Shown: positions 1-8,372, counted from the stretch's first letter. The stretch: DNA of 9,093 nucleotides from Erysipelotrichia bacterium (GCA_009916335.1 SAAR01000134.1:1-9093); one strand, 5' to 3'. Numbers and translations are program-made. Notes: generated by a model from the sequence alone, not told the origin.

Positions 1-1101
1 AGTAATTCCTGTAATTGGCAACAGTCCAATAACCATACCAATGTTTTCTAATTGTTGAAAGATTAACATACCTAGAAAACCAGTAATCATTAATTTTTCA
101 ACTTGGTTATTACAGCGAATGGCAATTTGTGCTAAACGAATATCTAAAGCAACACATAAACCAACGACTAGTAAACAACCAAGATAACCAAAGCCTAAAC
201 CGATAACAGCAAAGATGAAGTCAGTATGTGGTTCTGTAATAGTAATGATATTACTTTGGATTCCATGTCCAAACCAACCAGAACTACCAATAGCAAGTAA
301 TGCACTATATAATTGATAACCATCACCATTTGGATATTTTTCTACTTCAAGCCAACCATAGATACGACGCATTTTATAGCTATCACCGAATAGATCAGTA
401 AATAAAGGTTTATTCGTATAGAAGATAAGTAGGAAAGTAACAATAGTAACAATAAGAATTAATGAAGTATAAATAGTCCATTCTTTTCTAATACCACTAC
501 AAGCTAACATCAATAAAATACTAAATGCGATAATAATGCAAATACCTGTATCAGGTTGTAAGAAGATTAGAATCATTGGTGGTAAAGCCCATTTTCCTAC
601 TTTTATAAATAATGCAATATCACTTTCAAAACCTTCTTCTATTTTATCTTCATTATGTTCTTTTATAACATAACCAGTAATAATGATTAAAATTATTTTC
701 ATAAATTCACTAGGTTGCAAAGAAGAAATAGCAGGAATATTAAGCCAAGAAACAGCTCCATTAATAGGTGATGCTAATGGTAAATAATGGCCTGTAAAAC
801 GTCCTAGTAACATAGATAAAAATAAATAAATCAGTAAAACCATAAAGATCTTATAGCCTATTTTCGCAAATTCAAACAAACTATCATTACCAATATACAT
901 AATAATTAAAACAACAATAAAACCAACAAAGTAAAATATAATCTGTTTCATTAATGTTGAATTTGCACCTATGTAAGTAGGAATTTGTGGTGCTGCTGAA
1001 TAAATGGCAATAATACTTGATATAAAAATTAAAACTAAAATCGTAGTTAGTATAAAATCAAACTTTTTTGGTTGTTTTACACTGGATAGTGATTGCCTCA
1101 T
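1..1101 (-). CDS. rodA: RodA/FtsW/SpoVE-family peptidoglycan glycosyltransferase, C-terminus cut by window edge
   Basis: An open reading frame runs from ATG at 1101 to position 1 without a stop, so 367 residues are visible and the C-terminus is missing. The protein is very hydrophobic with many membrane segments, as expected for SEDS glycosyltransferases, which polymerise lipid II with a class B PBP partner. Family signatures are seen: INGAVSW followed by LQPSEFMKI, LQPDTG, and EPHTDFIFAVIG near residues 290-301. The aspartate of HTDF is D294, close to the position of the proposed catalytic aspartate (E. coli FtsW D297). The acidic pair normally found in the following GEELG stretch is absent; the sequence reads IGLGFGYLG. 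The start is supported by GGAG eight bases upstream, inside the end of the GNAT gene, and by the ATGA overlap with its stop. I cannot separate RodA from FtsW with certainty; the symbol is a best guess. Confidence 0.88.
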   Translation of the reverse strand, partial: MRQSLSSVKQPKKFDFILTTILVLIFISSIIAIYSAAPQIPTYIGANSTLMKQIIFYFVGFIVVLIIMYIGNDSLFEFAKIGYKIFMVLLIYLFLSMLLGRFTGHYLPLASPINGAVSWLNIPAISSLQPSEFMKIILIIITGYVIKEHNEDKIEEGFESDIALFIKVGKWALPPMILIFLQPDTGICIIIAFSILLMLACSGIRKEWTIYTSLILIVTIVTFLLIFYTNKPLFTDLFGDSYKMRRIYGWLEVEKYPNGDGYQLYSALLAIGSSGWFGHGIQSNIITITEPHTDFIFAVIGLGFGYLGCLLVVGLCVALDIRLAQIAIRCNNQVEKLMITGFLGMLIFQQLENIGMVIGLLPITGIT

Positions 1102-1520
1102 AATATCAACTCCATCTCTTTATGTTCAATACCAGCTTCCATAAATAGATCGCCATATGCAATAAAGCCTAGGGATTCATAAAAAAGAAGAGCTTGTACT
1201 TGTGCACTAATTGTTATTTTTTTTATGCCATTCGTCTTTGCTAAATGAATTATATGTGTAATTAGTTTACTTCCATAGTGTTGCTTACGATATTCTTTTA
1301 AAACAGCAATTCTTCCTAAATGCCACATATTAGCATGTGAAATAACACGACAAGTAGCAAGTATGTTATTATGATCTTCTAAAATAAAATGCATACAGTT
1401 TTTATCTTCATCATCTATTTCTATTAAAGGATCAACATTTTGTTCATGCATAAAAACCATTGCCCGTATTTTCATTAATGAAAAAAATTCATATTGTGTA
1501 CTTGCTTGTTTGATTTTCAT
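1098..1520 (-). CDS. GNAT family N-acetyltransferase, YjcF/ElaA-like
   Basis: This 140-residue protein is a small GNAT that would transfer an acetyl group from acetyl-CoA to an unknown amine. The YjcF/ElaA pattern is visible in order: IRAMVFMHEQNVDP (residues 18-31) followed by an acidic run IDDEDK, LGRIAVLKEYR (68-78), SAQVQALLFYESLGF (105-119), and the subfamily-typical FMEAGIEHKEM (126-136). In the acetyl-CoA loop the usual RxxGxG reads RKQHYG (78-83), so one glycine is replaced by histidine. The start at 1520 is chosen because GAAAGGAG lies seven bases upstream. An upstream in-frame start at 1598 would read back into the divergent gene and has no such site. Its TGA stop overlaps the ATG of the rodA-like gene (ATGA), so the two are probably co-transcribed and translationally coupled. 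The true substrate is unknown. Confidence 0.88.
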   Translation of the reverse strand: MKIKQASTQYEFFSLMKIRAMVFMHEQNVDPLIEIDDEDKNCMHFILEDHNNILATCRVISHANMWHLGRIAVLKEYRKQHYGSKLITHIIHLAKTNGIKKITISAQVQALLFYESLGFIAYGDLFMEAGIEHKEMELIL

Positions 1521-1583
1521 TTTTATGCTCCTTTCGTTTTCATAATGATATATATATGGTATCATAATAAACGAGGTGATTCT
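1521..1583. promoter_or_regulatory. Divergent intergenic region with ribosome binding sites and a short inverted repeat
   Basis: This 63-bp gap must hold the leaders, and perhaps promoters, of the GNAT-rodA pair (minus) and the PTS-like gene (plus). A minus-strand GAAAGGAG and a plus-strand GAGGTGAT (1573-1580) are clear ribosome binding sites. The middle is almost pure A/T, with a TATATATATAT run. It is flanked by a 6-bp inverted repeat, ATGATA (1545-1550) and TATCAT (1560-1565), which could be an operator or -10 material. No convincing -35/-10 pair stands out on either strand, so promoter positions are not assigned. Confidence 0.35.
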
Positions 1584-3140
1584 ATGTCTAAATGGCATTC
1601 TTTATTAGAATATTTACAATTTCCACTCAAAGTGCTGTTCTTTGCGACCATGTTGTTAGGGATAGGATCTATATTAACGAATCCAAACTTAGCTATTGTG
1701 AATACATATGAAAGTAATATGTTATCGTATATTGCACAGATATTGAAATATAGTGGAGCAATTATTATTAGTATGTTTCCTTTACTAATTTATTTAAAAA
1801 CATTAAGTAAAAAGTTTGTCGATTCTGCACCAATGATGATTGGTATGTTTTCACTAATTGTTATTATGATTATTGTCATGGTATTTGTAAAAGCAGATTA
1901 TCCAACTTACTATTACCAACAATTCTTAGGGATTGAAGTACAAAATCAAACAGCAAAGCAAGTGATTGATGTTTTACAAGCTCCTTATAAAATGGGTATT
2001 TTTCCTTATATTGTTGCTTACTATATCACAAAGTTCTCTTATCAAAGGAGCCGTCATCATGTGCGTCATGGATTATTTTATTTTATTGATCATGATAGCT
2101 GGGCATTACTTATTGCTTTAATACTAAGTGTCTTATCAGGATTAGCATTCAGCTTTGTATGGCCATATGCTATTGAAACAATGGAACATTTTTTCGCTTA
2201 TGTAGCCTCTGATATTAATAATCCTTTACAAATGTTTTTCTATGGTATATTTGAAAGAATTTGTGATGTACTAAATTTAATGAATATTCCTAGAAGTGTA
2301 TTTTGGTTAAGTGAAGCTGGTGGTAGTTGGATTGATGGAGCTAATAATGCATATTTAGGAGATGTATCAATTTGGCAAGCAACGTTAAATACAAGTGATA
2401 TTAATACAACTTCAGGACAATTTATCAGTGCGTATTATATTATTAATTTATTTTTAATCCCTGCTTTTTTAATAGGGTATTATACACTAATGGGTAAGAA
2501 GAAAAATCGTAGAAAATACTTAGTATTTATCATGTTAGCTTGTGTGCTTAGTATTTTCTGTGGTAATCCTTTAGCAATGGAATTATGCATGTTAGTTATT
2601 TCACCATTATTATATGCATGTTACTTACTATTAGTAGGTTTCTCTTTTGCCTTAACAACTAGTTTAGAAGCATTCATCGGTTTTAGCTATGATGGTTCAT
2701 TATTAACAGCAATGCCAGGAAATTTAATTGATTTATTAGCATATTTCAACCATATTAATTTTTATCAATCAATAGTAACGATCTTAATCATCGGTATTGT
2801 ACTAGGTATCCTTTTCTATTTAGCAACATTGTTCTATTTTAAAAAAGCTGCCATTGGTTTACTATCAATGAATAATGCAGAAAGTGTCGCTGTAAAAGTA
2901 ATCAAAGCAATGGGTGGGATTGAAAATGTTGTTGAGATTGATGCAACACCAGATAAATTAATCGCAAGCTTTAAAAGTAGAGATATTGTCGATTTAGATG
3001 AATTACATAAATTAGGAGCCTATTTAATTTTAGAGAGTAGAGATGGATACTATATTCGTTTAGGTAATATTTCTATTATGGTATCCGATGAAATCAATAA
3101 AATGTTAGCAAGGCATAAACAAGAAAACTTATCTTTGTAA
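1584..3140 (+). CDS. PTS glucose-family EIICB-like membrane protein lacking the phospho-cysteine
   Basis: A 518-residue protein starts at ATG 1584, with GAGGTG six to eleven bases upstream; an earlier in-frame start at 1494 would run into the divergent GNAT gene. Residues 1-425 resemble the EIIC permease domain of the glucose/N-acetylglucosamine PTS family, with about eight to ten hydrophobic segments (for example 15-32, 55-72, 84-104, 174-195, 281-301, 335-358, 395-418). Residues about 431-508 resemble an EIIB domain (AVKVIKAMGGIENVVEIDA, then LHKLGAYLI). Key residues are missing. The conserved DACxTRLR phosphorylation loop reads DATPDKLI, with T455 where the cysteine should be. The GITEP sugar-site motif reads CGNPL (326-330), and the GLHH motif appears as NLMN (231-234). 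It therefore probably cannot carry out normal phosphotransfer. It could be a sensor, a regulator, or a transporter using another EIIB. It stands alone, followed by a terminator. Confidence 0.8.
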   Translation: MSKWHSLLEYLQFPLKVLFFATMLLGIGSILTNPNLAIVNTYESNMLSYIAQILKYSGAIIISMFPLLIYLKTLSKKFVDSAPMMIGMFSLIVIMIIVMVFVKADYPTYYYQQFLGIEVQNQTAKQVIDVLQAPYKMGIFPYIVAYYITKFSYQRSRHHVRHGLFYFIDHDSWALLIALILSVLSGLAFSFVWPYAIETMEHFFAYVASDINNPLQMFFYGIFERICDVLNLMNIPRSVFWLSEAGGSWIDGANNAYLGDVSIWQATLNTSDINTTSGQFISAYYIINLFLIPAFLIGYYTLMGKKKNRRKYLVFIMLACVLSIFCGNPLAMELCMLVISPLLYACYLLLVGFSFALTTSLEAFIGFSYDGSLLTAMPGNLIDLLAYFNHINFYQSIVTILIIGIVLGILFYLATLFYFKKAAIGLLSMNNAESVAVKVIKAMGGIENVVEIDATPDKLIASFKSRDIVDLDELHKLGAYLILESRDGYYIRLGNISIMVSDEINKMLARHKQENLSL

Positions 3141-3147
3141 ATAACAT

Positions 3148-3204
3148 AAACCTACACAAAAGATAGAGGAAAGTATCGCTTTCAAATATTAATGGTGTGG
3201 GTTT
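3148..3204 (+). other. Long-loop inverted repeat with an internal hairpin
   Basis: AAACCTACAC (3148-3157) can pair with GTGTGGGTTT (3195-3204), with one G-U pair, enclosing a smaller hairpin GAAAG-TATCG-CTTTC (3169-3183). A T-run follows the outer stem. It sits right after the stop of the PTS-like gene and just before a stronger terminator. It may be a weak first terminator or an RNA-stabilising 3' structure. Confidence 0.4.
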
Positions 3205-3211
3205 TTATGAG

Positions 3212-3235
3212 GGTGTCCTTAATGGACACCTTTTT
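3212..3235 (+). terminator. Rho-independent terminator after the PTS-like gene
   Basis: A perfect 7-bp GC-rich stem, GGTGTCC (3212-3218) with GGACACC (3224-3230), has a 5-base loop and is followed by TTTTT (3231-3235). This is a textbook intrinsic terminator, about 70 bases past the stop of the PTS-like gene. Confidence 0.9.
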
Positions 3236-3512
3236 AATACGCATTATATTTCTATTGATCAAAATGATATTTTTTTTTAATTTTGGCGAATAGTAACGTA
3301 GAATATAGTGTTATATTATTGTTTTAATATATTTATTTTGAAGGGAACAGGTGATAAAAACATACGATAAAGATATTTTAGACGTTGGATTTTCTTATTC
3401 AATTCAGTTTGATAATTTAAGTGATAGAAAAGCATAAATACGTTTATTTTAATTATTTTATATATTATAATGTTCTTACATATATGCTATACTACAAGCA
3501 GTGAGGTGTCAT
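3236..3512 (+). promoter_or_regulatory. AT-rich intergenic region with probable promoter of the HAD-SGNH-mfd operon
   Basis: The best promoter candidate is an extended -10, TGCTATACT, with TATACT at 3488-3493 and no good -35. A second possible -10, TATAAT, lies at 3466-3471. The ribosome binding site GAGGTG is at 3503-3508. Upstream, TTGGCG (3283-3288) and TATAGT (3304-3309) are 15 bp apart, a weak pair that could serve the small ORF at 3351. Nothing else recognisable is seen. Confidence 0.5.
3351..3437 (+). CDS. Doubtful 28-codon small ORF
   Basis: A GTG-initiated reading frame of 28 codons ends at TAA 3435-3437. AAGGG (3341-3345) sits five bases before the GTG, which is a reasonable ribosome binding site. 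The peptide begins MIKTYDKDILDVGFSYS and is soluble and mixed in composition, with no membrane segment. I do not recognise it. It could be a real small protein, a leader peptide of the operon downstream, or a remnant of a lost gene. The purine-rich site followed by in-frame codons is the only argument for it; chance is a serious alternative at this length. Confidence 0.25.
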   Translation: MIKTYDKDILDVGFSYSIQFDNLSDRKA

Positions 3513-4292
3513 ATGAATCGTAAGATTAAAGCATTATTTTTAGATATTGATGGAACTTTTTATGATCACGATAGCAATCGTGTTTTACCAGAAACAATTG
3601 AAGCATGTAAACAAACACAAAAACGTGGAATTAAAGTAGCACTTTGTAGTGGTAGACCAAAAGAAATGGCAGAGGATCTTCATGTGTTTGATTTATTAGA
3701 TTGGAATGGCTACATAGGAGCAACTGGTGGGGTTGTGATGAATGAAAAGTATGAAATAATCTATACAGATAGCTATACACATAAACAAATGGAAGCATTA
3801 TTTAAGATTGCAAAAGAACATGATGTTTGTTTGATTTCTTTTGGTAAATATGAATTTATGACAAAAGAGGTAGATGCACTTTCTAAACAATTAATACAAG
3901 AGTTTCATTTAAAAACACCTGTTGTACGAACTTGGCAACAAGAGAATTTAACTTCTATCAGTGCATTAATAAATAAAGAACAAGTTCATTTATTCGCAGG
4001 TATAGAAGGATTAAAACATACATCATCAACTAAATACTGTGTTGATTTTATTAAAGCAAACGTGAATAAAGCAAATGGGATAAAACAGTTGATGAAATAT
4101 TGGGGATTTAACAATGATGAATATATCGCTTTTGGTGATTCGGAAAATGATATAGAAATGTTAAAACAAGCACATATTGGCGTTGCAATGGAAAATGGTG
4201 AAGAAACATTAAAAAGAAGTGCCGATATCGTGTGTGGACCTAGTTATGAAACAAGTATTGCAGATACTTTAAAACAGTTAAAACTAATATAA
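3513..4292 (+). CDS. Cof-type HAD-IIB family phosphatase
   Basis: This 259-residue protein is a haloacid-dehalogenase superfamily hydrolase of the Cof/IIB subclass. These are cytoplasmic Mg-dependent phosphatases acting on sugar phosphates, nucleotides or flavin precursors. All four motifs are visible. Motif I is DIDGT, with nucleophile D11 and acid/base D13. Motif II is CSGR with S46. Motif III is a lysine near K186 (NKANGIKQL). Motif IV is FGDSENDIEML, with D209 and D213 for the metal. The IIB-type cap domain lies between about residues 85 and 180. The length is normal for Cof proteins (about 260-290). The start at ATG 3513 is preferred over GTG 3501 because GAGGTG at 3503-3508 sits four bases before the ATG and overlaps the GTG codon. 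It is the first gene of a tight operon with the SGNH hydrolase (18-nt gap) and mfd. The specific substrate cannot be read from the sequence. Confidence 0.92.
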   Translation: MNRKIKALFLDIDGTFYDHDSNRVLPETIEACKQTQKRGIKVALCSGRPKEMAEDLHVFDLLDWNGYIGATGGVVMNEKYEIIYTDSYTHKQMEALFKIAKEHDVCLISFGKYEFMTKEVDALSKQLIQEFHLKTPVVRTWQQENLTSISALINKEQVHLFAGIEGLKHTSSTKYCVDFIKANVNKANGIKQLMKYWGFNNDEYIAFGDSENDIEMLKQAHIGVAMENGEETLKRSADIVCGPSYETSIADTLKQLKLI

Positions 4293-4310
4293 ATAAGAGA
4301 GGAAAAAAAG

Positions 4311-4946
4311 ATGAAAATTTTATGTTATGGGGATTCTAATACATGGGGACATAATCCAGAAAATGCAAATCGCTTTGATGAAACACAAAGATGGCCTAAA
4401 ATACTTCAAACGATGTTAAATGGTAAGTGTGAAGTTATCGAAGAAGGATTGTGTGGTAGATGTGCTTCATTTGTGGATAGTGTAAAACCTTATCGCCATG
4501 GAATCAGTATGTTAACAGCAACACTAGAAATTCATCAGCCAATTGACTTAGTGATTCTCATGTTAGGAACTAACGATTTAAAAAAATGTTTTTCACCAAG
4601 TGCAGTAGCAATCGCAAACGGTATAAAAGCAATGGTACAAATTATAAAAAATAAATATACCTATAATCCTCATATGCAAGTACCTAAAATATTAATTGTG
4701 GCACCTATTCATCTACATGAGTCATATTATACAATGCAAAGAACAAGCGAACAATTCAATGAGCAAAGTTATGAAACAGGAAAAAAATTAGCATTCTATT
4801 ATGAAGAAATTGCTAAACAATATGATTGTATGTTTTTAGATGCATCAAAATATGCAAAAGCAAGTAGTATAGATGGAATTCATATGGATAAAAATAATCA
4901 TAAAAAACTTGCAAAAGCTATTTATGAAAAGTTAGTGAAGTGTTAG
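4311..4946 (+). CDS. SGNH-family hydrolase, arylesterase/acyltransferase-like
   Basis: This 211-residue protein is an SGNH (GDSL-type) hydrolase, probably cleaving or transferring short acyl groups from esters. Block I is YGDSNTWGHNP with catalytic S9. Block II is EEGLCGR with G46. Block III is LMLGTNDLKK with N88. Block V is DGIHMDKNNH with catalytic D188 and H191. The wording of blocks I-III (GDSxTWG, EEGLxGR, DLVIxMLGTNDxK) resembles the arylesterase/AcT group, of which the Mycobacterium smegmatis acyltransferase is the known example, rather than lipase or rhamnogalacturonan acetylesterase types. No signal peptide is seen, so it is likely cytoplasmic. The start is supported by GAGAGG eight bases upstream. 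It lies between the HAD phosphatase and mfd, 18 and 21 nt from them, and is presumably co-transcribed. The physiological substrate is unknown. Confidence 0.9.
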   Translation: MKILCYGDSNTWGHNPENANRFDETQRWPKILQTMLNGKCEVIEEGLCGRCASFVDSVKPYRHGISMLTATLEIHQPIDLVILMLGTNDLKKCFSPSAVAIANGIKAMVQIIKNKYTYNPHMQVPKILIVAPIHLHESYYTMQRTSEQFNEQSYETGKKLAFYYEEIAKQYDCMFLDASKYAKASSIDGIHMDKNNHKKLAKAIYEKLVKC

Positions 4947-4967
4947 AATAGATAAGCAGGTGATGGT

Positions 4968-7900
4968 ATGAATGATCTATTGAAAATCTTATCTGATAAT
5001 CCAGCATTTAAAGCGTTTGATGAAAGAAAAAATATTTTAGGTAATTTAAATTTAAGTGAAGAAGCTTTAATGATTGCCTCTTCTTTTCAAAAAAACAAAC
5101 AACCAATGCTGATTGTTAAAAATAATTTATATACAGCACAACGTCTTTATGAGAGTTTAACCCCCCTATTAAAAGATGAAGTGCTGCTTTTTAGCGTGGA
5201 GGAAAGTTTGCGTGTAGAAGCAATTGCTGCTTCACCAGAACAATTAGCTAGTGAAATTGAAATATTAGAAACATTATTAAAACAAAAAAAGGTAGTGTGT
5301 ATTACCCATAGTGCAGGCTATACTAAATTTTTACCAAACCCAAAAGTATTCAATGAGTACAGTTATCATCTAAAAGTAAATGATATATGTTCTTATGAGG
5401 ATATGATTAAAAATTTATATTATGCTGGATACCAAAAGGTAACATATGTAGATCAACCCTTATGCTATGCTAGTCGAGGGGGGATTATTGATGTATATTC
5501 AATGAATTATGATTATCCAATTCGTATTGAATTTTTTGATAATGAAATAGATAGCATTCGTTATTTTGATATTGCTAGTAAGAGAACAATACAAACTTTA
5601 GAAGAAGTAGAAATTATTCCTGCTAGTGATATTTTATTTACACAACAAGATAGCGATAAAATTATTTGTGTTCTTAAAGAAAAACAGGCAAAGACAACGA
5701 AACAAGAGTTAATTGATCATATTGATGAGGAAATTAGATTGCTTGATGAAAAGCGTAAGGAAAGACATCTAGCGAAATATTATGCTTACTTAGACAGGCA
5801 GTATTCATTGCAAGATTATATGCAAGATGTGCAGGTAATTATTTCTACTTATGAAGAAGTCAAACAGACATATAAGCGAATAAGTGAAGAAAATATTGCC
5901 TATATTCAAGAATTACAACAGATAAATATGAGTTTGCCAATGTATCATTTCTGTAATGATTTAGATAGATTACTTAAAGATGCTATGCTAATTAATTTGT
6001 TTGTTAATGAAAAGACACCTATTTTATCGCAAATAGAAGAAATTAGTTATGTCGATATATCACTACAACAAAAAATATTAGAGATTGCAAAAGCGAAGGA
6101 AGAATATTGTATTATATTCTCTTTAAAAGAAAGTGAACAAAAACAGATAAAAGTAATCTTAGAAGAACATGGAATTAACTTTTCAACAAGAGCCGATTTA
6201 AGCAAAGGAATTCATCTAATGAATACGGAATTTAATGAAGGGTTCATCGCTCATTATGAAAAAATTATGGTGTATACAAGTAAAGAATTATTTGATGTCG
6301 TACATCATCGTAATTTATACGCCAATAAGTTTAAAGAAGCAGAAGCATTAACAAATTATTTAGAATTGGAAAATGGAGATTTTGTCGTTCATAAATTGTA
6401 TGGTGTAGGGAAATATTTAGGTATTGTTACGAGAGAAAAAGATGGAATCCATAAGGATTATTTGCGTATCGTTTATAAAGGAAATGATGAATTATTAATT
6501 CCATTAGAACAGTTTAAACTAATTCGTAAATTTGTATCAAAAGAAGGTGCTACACCTAAATTAAATAAGTTAGGTAGTGGCGATTGGGAAAAAACAAAAG
6601 CAAAGGTAAGTGAAAGTGTAAAAGAACTTGCCGATCGTTTAGTTAAACTCTATTCATTGCGTGAAAAGCATATTGGGTATGCCTTTAGTAAAGACACACC
6701 TTTTCAAGCAGAATTTGAAAGTGATTTTGATTATCAAATGACAGTTGATCAACAAATAGCGATTGATGAAATTAAAAGGGATATGGAAAAAGATGTGCCA
6801 ATGGATCGTTTACTTTGTGGAGATGTTGGTTTTGGTAAAACAGAAGTTGCCTTGCGTGCTGCTTTTAAAGCAGTGATGGACAATAAACAAGTCGCTTTTT
6901 TATGTCCAACAACGATTCTTTCCCAACAACATTTAAAAACAGCAATCAAGCGTTTTCGCAATTTTCCTGTGAGTATCAAAGTAGTTAATCGCTTTGTATC
7001 TACAAAGGAAATGAAAGAAATTAAACAATCACTAGTGGAAGGGAAGATTGATATTTTAATTGGAACGCATCGGTTACTATCAAAGGATATTAAATTTAAA
7101 GATTTAGGGTTATTAATTATTGATGAGGAACAACGCTTTGGGGTAGAGCATAAAGAAAAGATTAAAGAATTAAAAACAAGTATTGATGTATTATCTCTAA
7201 GTGCAACACCGATTCCAAGAACGTTGCAGATGTCTTTAATTGGGATTCGTTCCTTATCACAGTTAAATACACCACCAAGCAATCGAATGAGTGTGCAAAC
7301 ATATGTGATTGAAAAAAATATAGCGTTGATGAAAGAAGTCATTGAAAGAGAATTATCCAGAGATGGACAAGTGTTTTACTTATATAATAATGTCAAAGAA
7401 ATTTATAATGTTGCAACACGTTTACAAAAGCAAATCAAAGGATTAAAGGTGGGTGTTGCCCATGGAAAGATGCATCGTGATGAAATAGAAGATGTGATGT
7501 TTAAGTTTACTAATAAGGAATATCAGGTACTTGTCTGTACAACAATCATTGAAACAGGAATTGATATACCTAATGCTAATACCATTTTAATTGAAGATGC
7601 AGATCATTTTGGTTTATCGCAGTTATATCAGATTAAAGGACGTGTAGGAAGAAGCTCTCGTTTGGCATATGCATATCTAATGTATTCGCCTAGAAAACAG
7701 TTAAGCGAAATTGCAATGAAACGATTAAAATCAATGAAAGAGTTTGCTAAATTAGGTTCAGGATATAAAATCGCTTTGCGTGATTTAACAATACGAGGAG
7801 CAGGGGATATGTTAGGACCAAAACAAGCAGGTTTCATTGATACGATTGGAATGGATATGTATATTGAAATGTTAAATGAAGCGATTCAAGAAAGTAAAGG

Positions 7901-8372
7901 AGAAAAAGTAGAAGTAGTAGAGGTTGAAGAAAAGAAAGCAAATATAAAGGTAGATGCCTATATTCCTGAAAAGTTTGAACAAGAGGATTATGAAAAAATC
8001 AGCTTGTATCAACGTATGGATCGAATTAAAAACAAGCAAGAGCTATTAGCGATGCAAGAAGAAATCATTGATACTTATGGAAAACTACCAAAAGCTGTAG
8101 AATTGTTATTTGAAAAAAAGAAATTAGATATTATGATTAATGAACCACATGTTGCAGGGTTTAAAGAATTAAAGCAAGAAATAGAAATCGAGTTTACAAA
8201 CGAGTGGAGTGATCATATTGATGGAGTAAAATTGTTTGAGCAAGCCACTACACTTTCAACGGATATTAAAATTCGTTATGCGAATCAAAAAATCTATGCA
8301 AAACTACCGAAACGAAGTAATTATTTACCAATATTAATTGAGTTTATTTCAATGACAGAAAAAATGCAATAG
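4968..8372 (+). CDS. mfd: Transcription-repair coupling factor Mfd
   Basis: Mfd removes RNA polymerase stalled at DNA lesions and recruits UvrA to start nucleotide excision repair. At 1134 residues it is near the family's usual length (about 1150-1180). An N-terminal UvrB-like module is recognisable, with RGGIIDVY from R170 and IRIEFFDNEIDSIRYFD after it. The RNA-polymerase-interacting CarD-like domain spans about 466-545 (GDFVVHKLYGVGKYLGI, then DYLRIVYKG). The RecG-like helicase has Walker A GDVGFGKTE (K624), DEEQ (719-722), SATPIPRTL (from S745), and GRVGRSSR (891-898). The C-terminal D7 domain follows from about residue 1000. All motor motifs are intact. ATG 4968 follows AGGTGATG closely. 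It is the third gene of the operon. I see no terminator behind it; instead it faces the minus-strand toxin-like elements that begin within 50 bases. Confidence 0.97.
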   Translation: MNDLLKILSDNPAFKAFDERKNILGNLNLSEEALMIASSFQKNKQPMLIVKNNLYTAQRLYESLTPLLKDEVLLFSVEESLRVEAIAASPEQLASEIEILETLLKQKKVVCITHSAGYTKFLPNPKVFNEYSYHLKVNDICSYEDMIKNLYYAGYQKVTYVDQPLCYASRGGIIDVYSMNYDYPIRIEFFDNEIDSIRYFDIASKRTIQTLEEVEIIPASDILFTQQDSDKIICVLKEKQAKTTKQELIDHIDEEIRLLDEKRKERHLAKYYAYLDRQYSLQDYMQDVQVIISTYEEVKQTYKRISEENIAYIQELQQINMSLPMYHFCNDLDRLLKDAMLINLFVNEKTPILSQIEEISYVDISLQQKILEIAKAKEEYCIIFSLKESEQKQIKVILEEHGINFSTRADLSKGIHLMNTEFNEGFIAHYEKIMVYTSKELFDVVHHRNLYANKFKEAEALTNYLELENGDFVVHKLYGVGKYLGIVTREKDGIHKDYLRIVYKGNDELLIPLEQFKLIRKFVSKEGATPKLNKLGSGDWEKTKAKVSESVKELADRLVKLYSLREKHIGYAFSKDTPFQAEFESDFDYQMTVDQQIAIDEIKRDMEKDVPMDRLLCGDVGFGKTEVALRAAFKAVMDNKQVAFLCPTTILSQQHLKTAIKRFRNFPVSIKVVNRFVSTKEMKEIKQSLVEGKIDILIGTHRLLSKDIKFKDLGLLIIDEEQRFGVEHKEKIKELKTSIDVLSLSATPIPRTLQMSLIGIRSLSQLNTPPSNRMSVQTYVIEKNIALMKEVIERELSRDGQVFYLYNNVKEIYNVATRLQKQIKGLKVGVAHGKMHRDEIEDVMFKFTNKEYQVLVCTTIIETGIDIPNANTILIEDADHFGLSQLYQIKGRVGRSSRLAYAYLMYSPRKQLSEIAMKRLKSMKEFAKLGSGYKIALRDLTIRGAGDMLGPKQAGFIDTIGMDMYIEMLNEAIQESKGEKVEVVEVEEKKANIKVDAYIPEKFEQEDYEKISLYQRMDRIKNKQELLAMQEEIIDTYGKLPKAVELLFEKKKLDIMINEPHVAGFKELKQEIEIEFTNEWSDHIDGVKLFEQATTLSTDIKIRYANQKIYAKLPKRSNYLPILIEFISMTEKMQ

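Noticed and set aside
3148..3235. Riboswitch or attenuator in the structured region after the PTS-like gene
   Set aside because: It follows the stop codon and precedes a 280-base gap rather than a gene start; terminator and 3' structure are sufficient, and no known riboswitch core is recognised.
6749..7342. Long minus-strand open frame inside mfd (197 codons)
   Set aside because: It lies wholly opposite the helicase domain of mfd, whose motifs are intact on the plus strand; the minus-strand product shows no family features and is a shadow frame.
7628..7837. Minus-strand open frame inside mfd (69 codons)
   Set aside because: It is opposite conserved Mfd motor sequence, with no independent evidence; a shadow frame.
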